Assembly (NCBI RefSeq): GCF_022788695.1
Contig: NZ_CP085155.1
Span: forward strand, 248,001-312,000
Reading direction: 5' to 3'
DNA length: 64,000 nt
Source: Pseudosulfitobacter sp. DSM 107133
Lineage (GTDB): Bacteria; Pseudomonadota; Alphaproteobacteria; Rhodobacterales; Rhodobacteraceae
Shown in pieces: positions 63,542 through 64,000 of the stretch. Both the position numbers and the translations under genes were made by a program. The notes beneath the pieces were generated by a model. It had not been told where the DNA came from and did no database searches. It saw only the letters and a program-made list of their open reading frames with translations. Numbering within the stretch: position 1 is the stretch's first letter; each line of letters begins with the position of its first letter.

Positions 63542-64000
63542 CCCTGTCGCGTATCGCCCCCGCTCCCTCTCTTGCCGAAACCGTGGCCGCGCGCATACGC
63601 GAGGCCATTCTGGCCGGAACCTTCCGGTTGGGGGAAAAGATCACCGATGACCGGCTGGTCGAACAGCTTGGCGTCTCGCGCACGCCGATCCGCGACGCAA
63701 TGGCCATTCTGGCCCACGAAGGTCTGGTGGTTGTGCGTCCCAAACGCGGCAGCTTTGTCTTTGAAACCTCGCCCGAGGATATCGCCGCGATCTGTACCTA
63801 CCGTGAAATCCTTGAGGTGCAGGCTGTGCGCCTTGCCCTTGATGTCGCCCGCGCGGCGTATCTGAAAGAGCTTGGCAGGATTGTCGAGGATCTGGACAGC
63901 GCGCTGGGGCAGGACGATGCCGTGCGCTATGGCCAGTTGGATACCGAATTTCACAATGCCGCGTTCCGGCATTGCGACAATTCCTATCTGCGCGATGCCA
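63538..64000 (+). CDS. GntR-family regulator with FCD domain, 3' end outside window
   Basis: The first 154 residues are visible. The winged helix-turn-helix is clear (LAETVAARIREAILAGTF, DRLVEQLGVSRTPIRDAMAILAHEGLVVV), followed by the start of an all-helical FCD effector domain (YREILEVQAVRLAL, YGQLDTEFHNAAFRHC) whose Asp and His residues usually bind a metal and a carboxylate ligand. It overlaps tctA as ATGA and is the natural regulator of the operon starting at 59054. Confidence 0.92.
   Translation, partial: MTLSRIAPAPSLAETVAARIREAILAGTFRLGEKITDDRLVEQLGVSRTPIRDAMAILAHEGLVVVRPKRGSFVFETSPEDIAAICTYREILEVQAVRLALDVARAAYLKELGRIVEDLDSALGQDDAVRYGQLDTEFHNAAFRHCDNSYLRDA

Overview
The window looks like chromosome from a GC-rich alphaproteobacterium of the Rhodobacteraceae (Roseobacter group). 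The grounds are a glycerol locus in the glpR-D-S-T-P-Q-U-V order known from Rhizobium, a thiamin operon with ThiXYZ/TenA salvage genes, RTX proteins carrying DUF4214 domains, and a tripartite tricarboxylate (TctABC-type) transporter. No rRNA, tRNA, CRISPR array or prophage was seen. The only intact mobile element is one IS630-type insertion sequence.

Region 1 (1-16.1 kb) is a secreted-protein locus. Five large proteins (one cut by the window edge) carry DUF4214 repeats and end in the same roughly 90-residue C-terminal module, but their N-terminal parts differ (RTX/beta-roll, PPC plus FG-GAP propeller, other beta-rich sequence). A GDP-L-fucose synthase and a small outer-membrane-barrel-like protein sit among them. 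Two neighbouring genes share a 770-bp block with a single base difference, which points to recent gene conversion or duplication.

Region 2 (16.5-25.8 kb) is a signalling island: a CHASE-PAS-kinase-receiver hybrid kinase, a second PAS histidine kinase, a single-domain receiver, an Hpt protein, and two receiver proteins with degenerate GGDEF-like output domains. An IS630 element sits 5 bp upstream of one of these receiver genes. Rebuilding the empty site shows that it separated the Shine-Dalgarno sequence from the start codon.

Region 3 (26-38.9 kb) is the glycerol regulon: glpR, then glpD, the ABC importer glpSTPQUV, glpK, an iron-type alcohol dehydrogenase, and an extra permease pair without ATPases. 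GlpS and GlpT carry complementary defects in their ABC motifs, predicting a heterodimer with one good and one degenerate ATP site.

Region 4 (38.9-46.4 kb, minus strand) is a TPP-riboswitch-controlled operon, thiD-O-S-G-E-F-Y-tenA-Z-X, joining thiazole synthesis to uptake and salvage of the pyrimidine half of thiamin. Upstream of it lies an RND efflux pump with its adaptor (46.5-50.8 kb).

Region 5 (51-64 kb) is catabolic: an AceE-like 2-oxoacid dehydrogenase E1 divergent from an Lrp/AsnC regulator; an acyl-CoA set (racemase/CoA-transferase family, acyl-CoA dehydrogenase, SDR, thiolase); then a D-2-hydroxyacid dehydrogenase with a TctCBA-type transporter and a GntR regulator cut by the window end. 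Coordinates of starts were chosen from ribosome-binding sites, gene overlaps and domain starts where these were visible. All functional calls rest on reading motifs, not on database searches.
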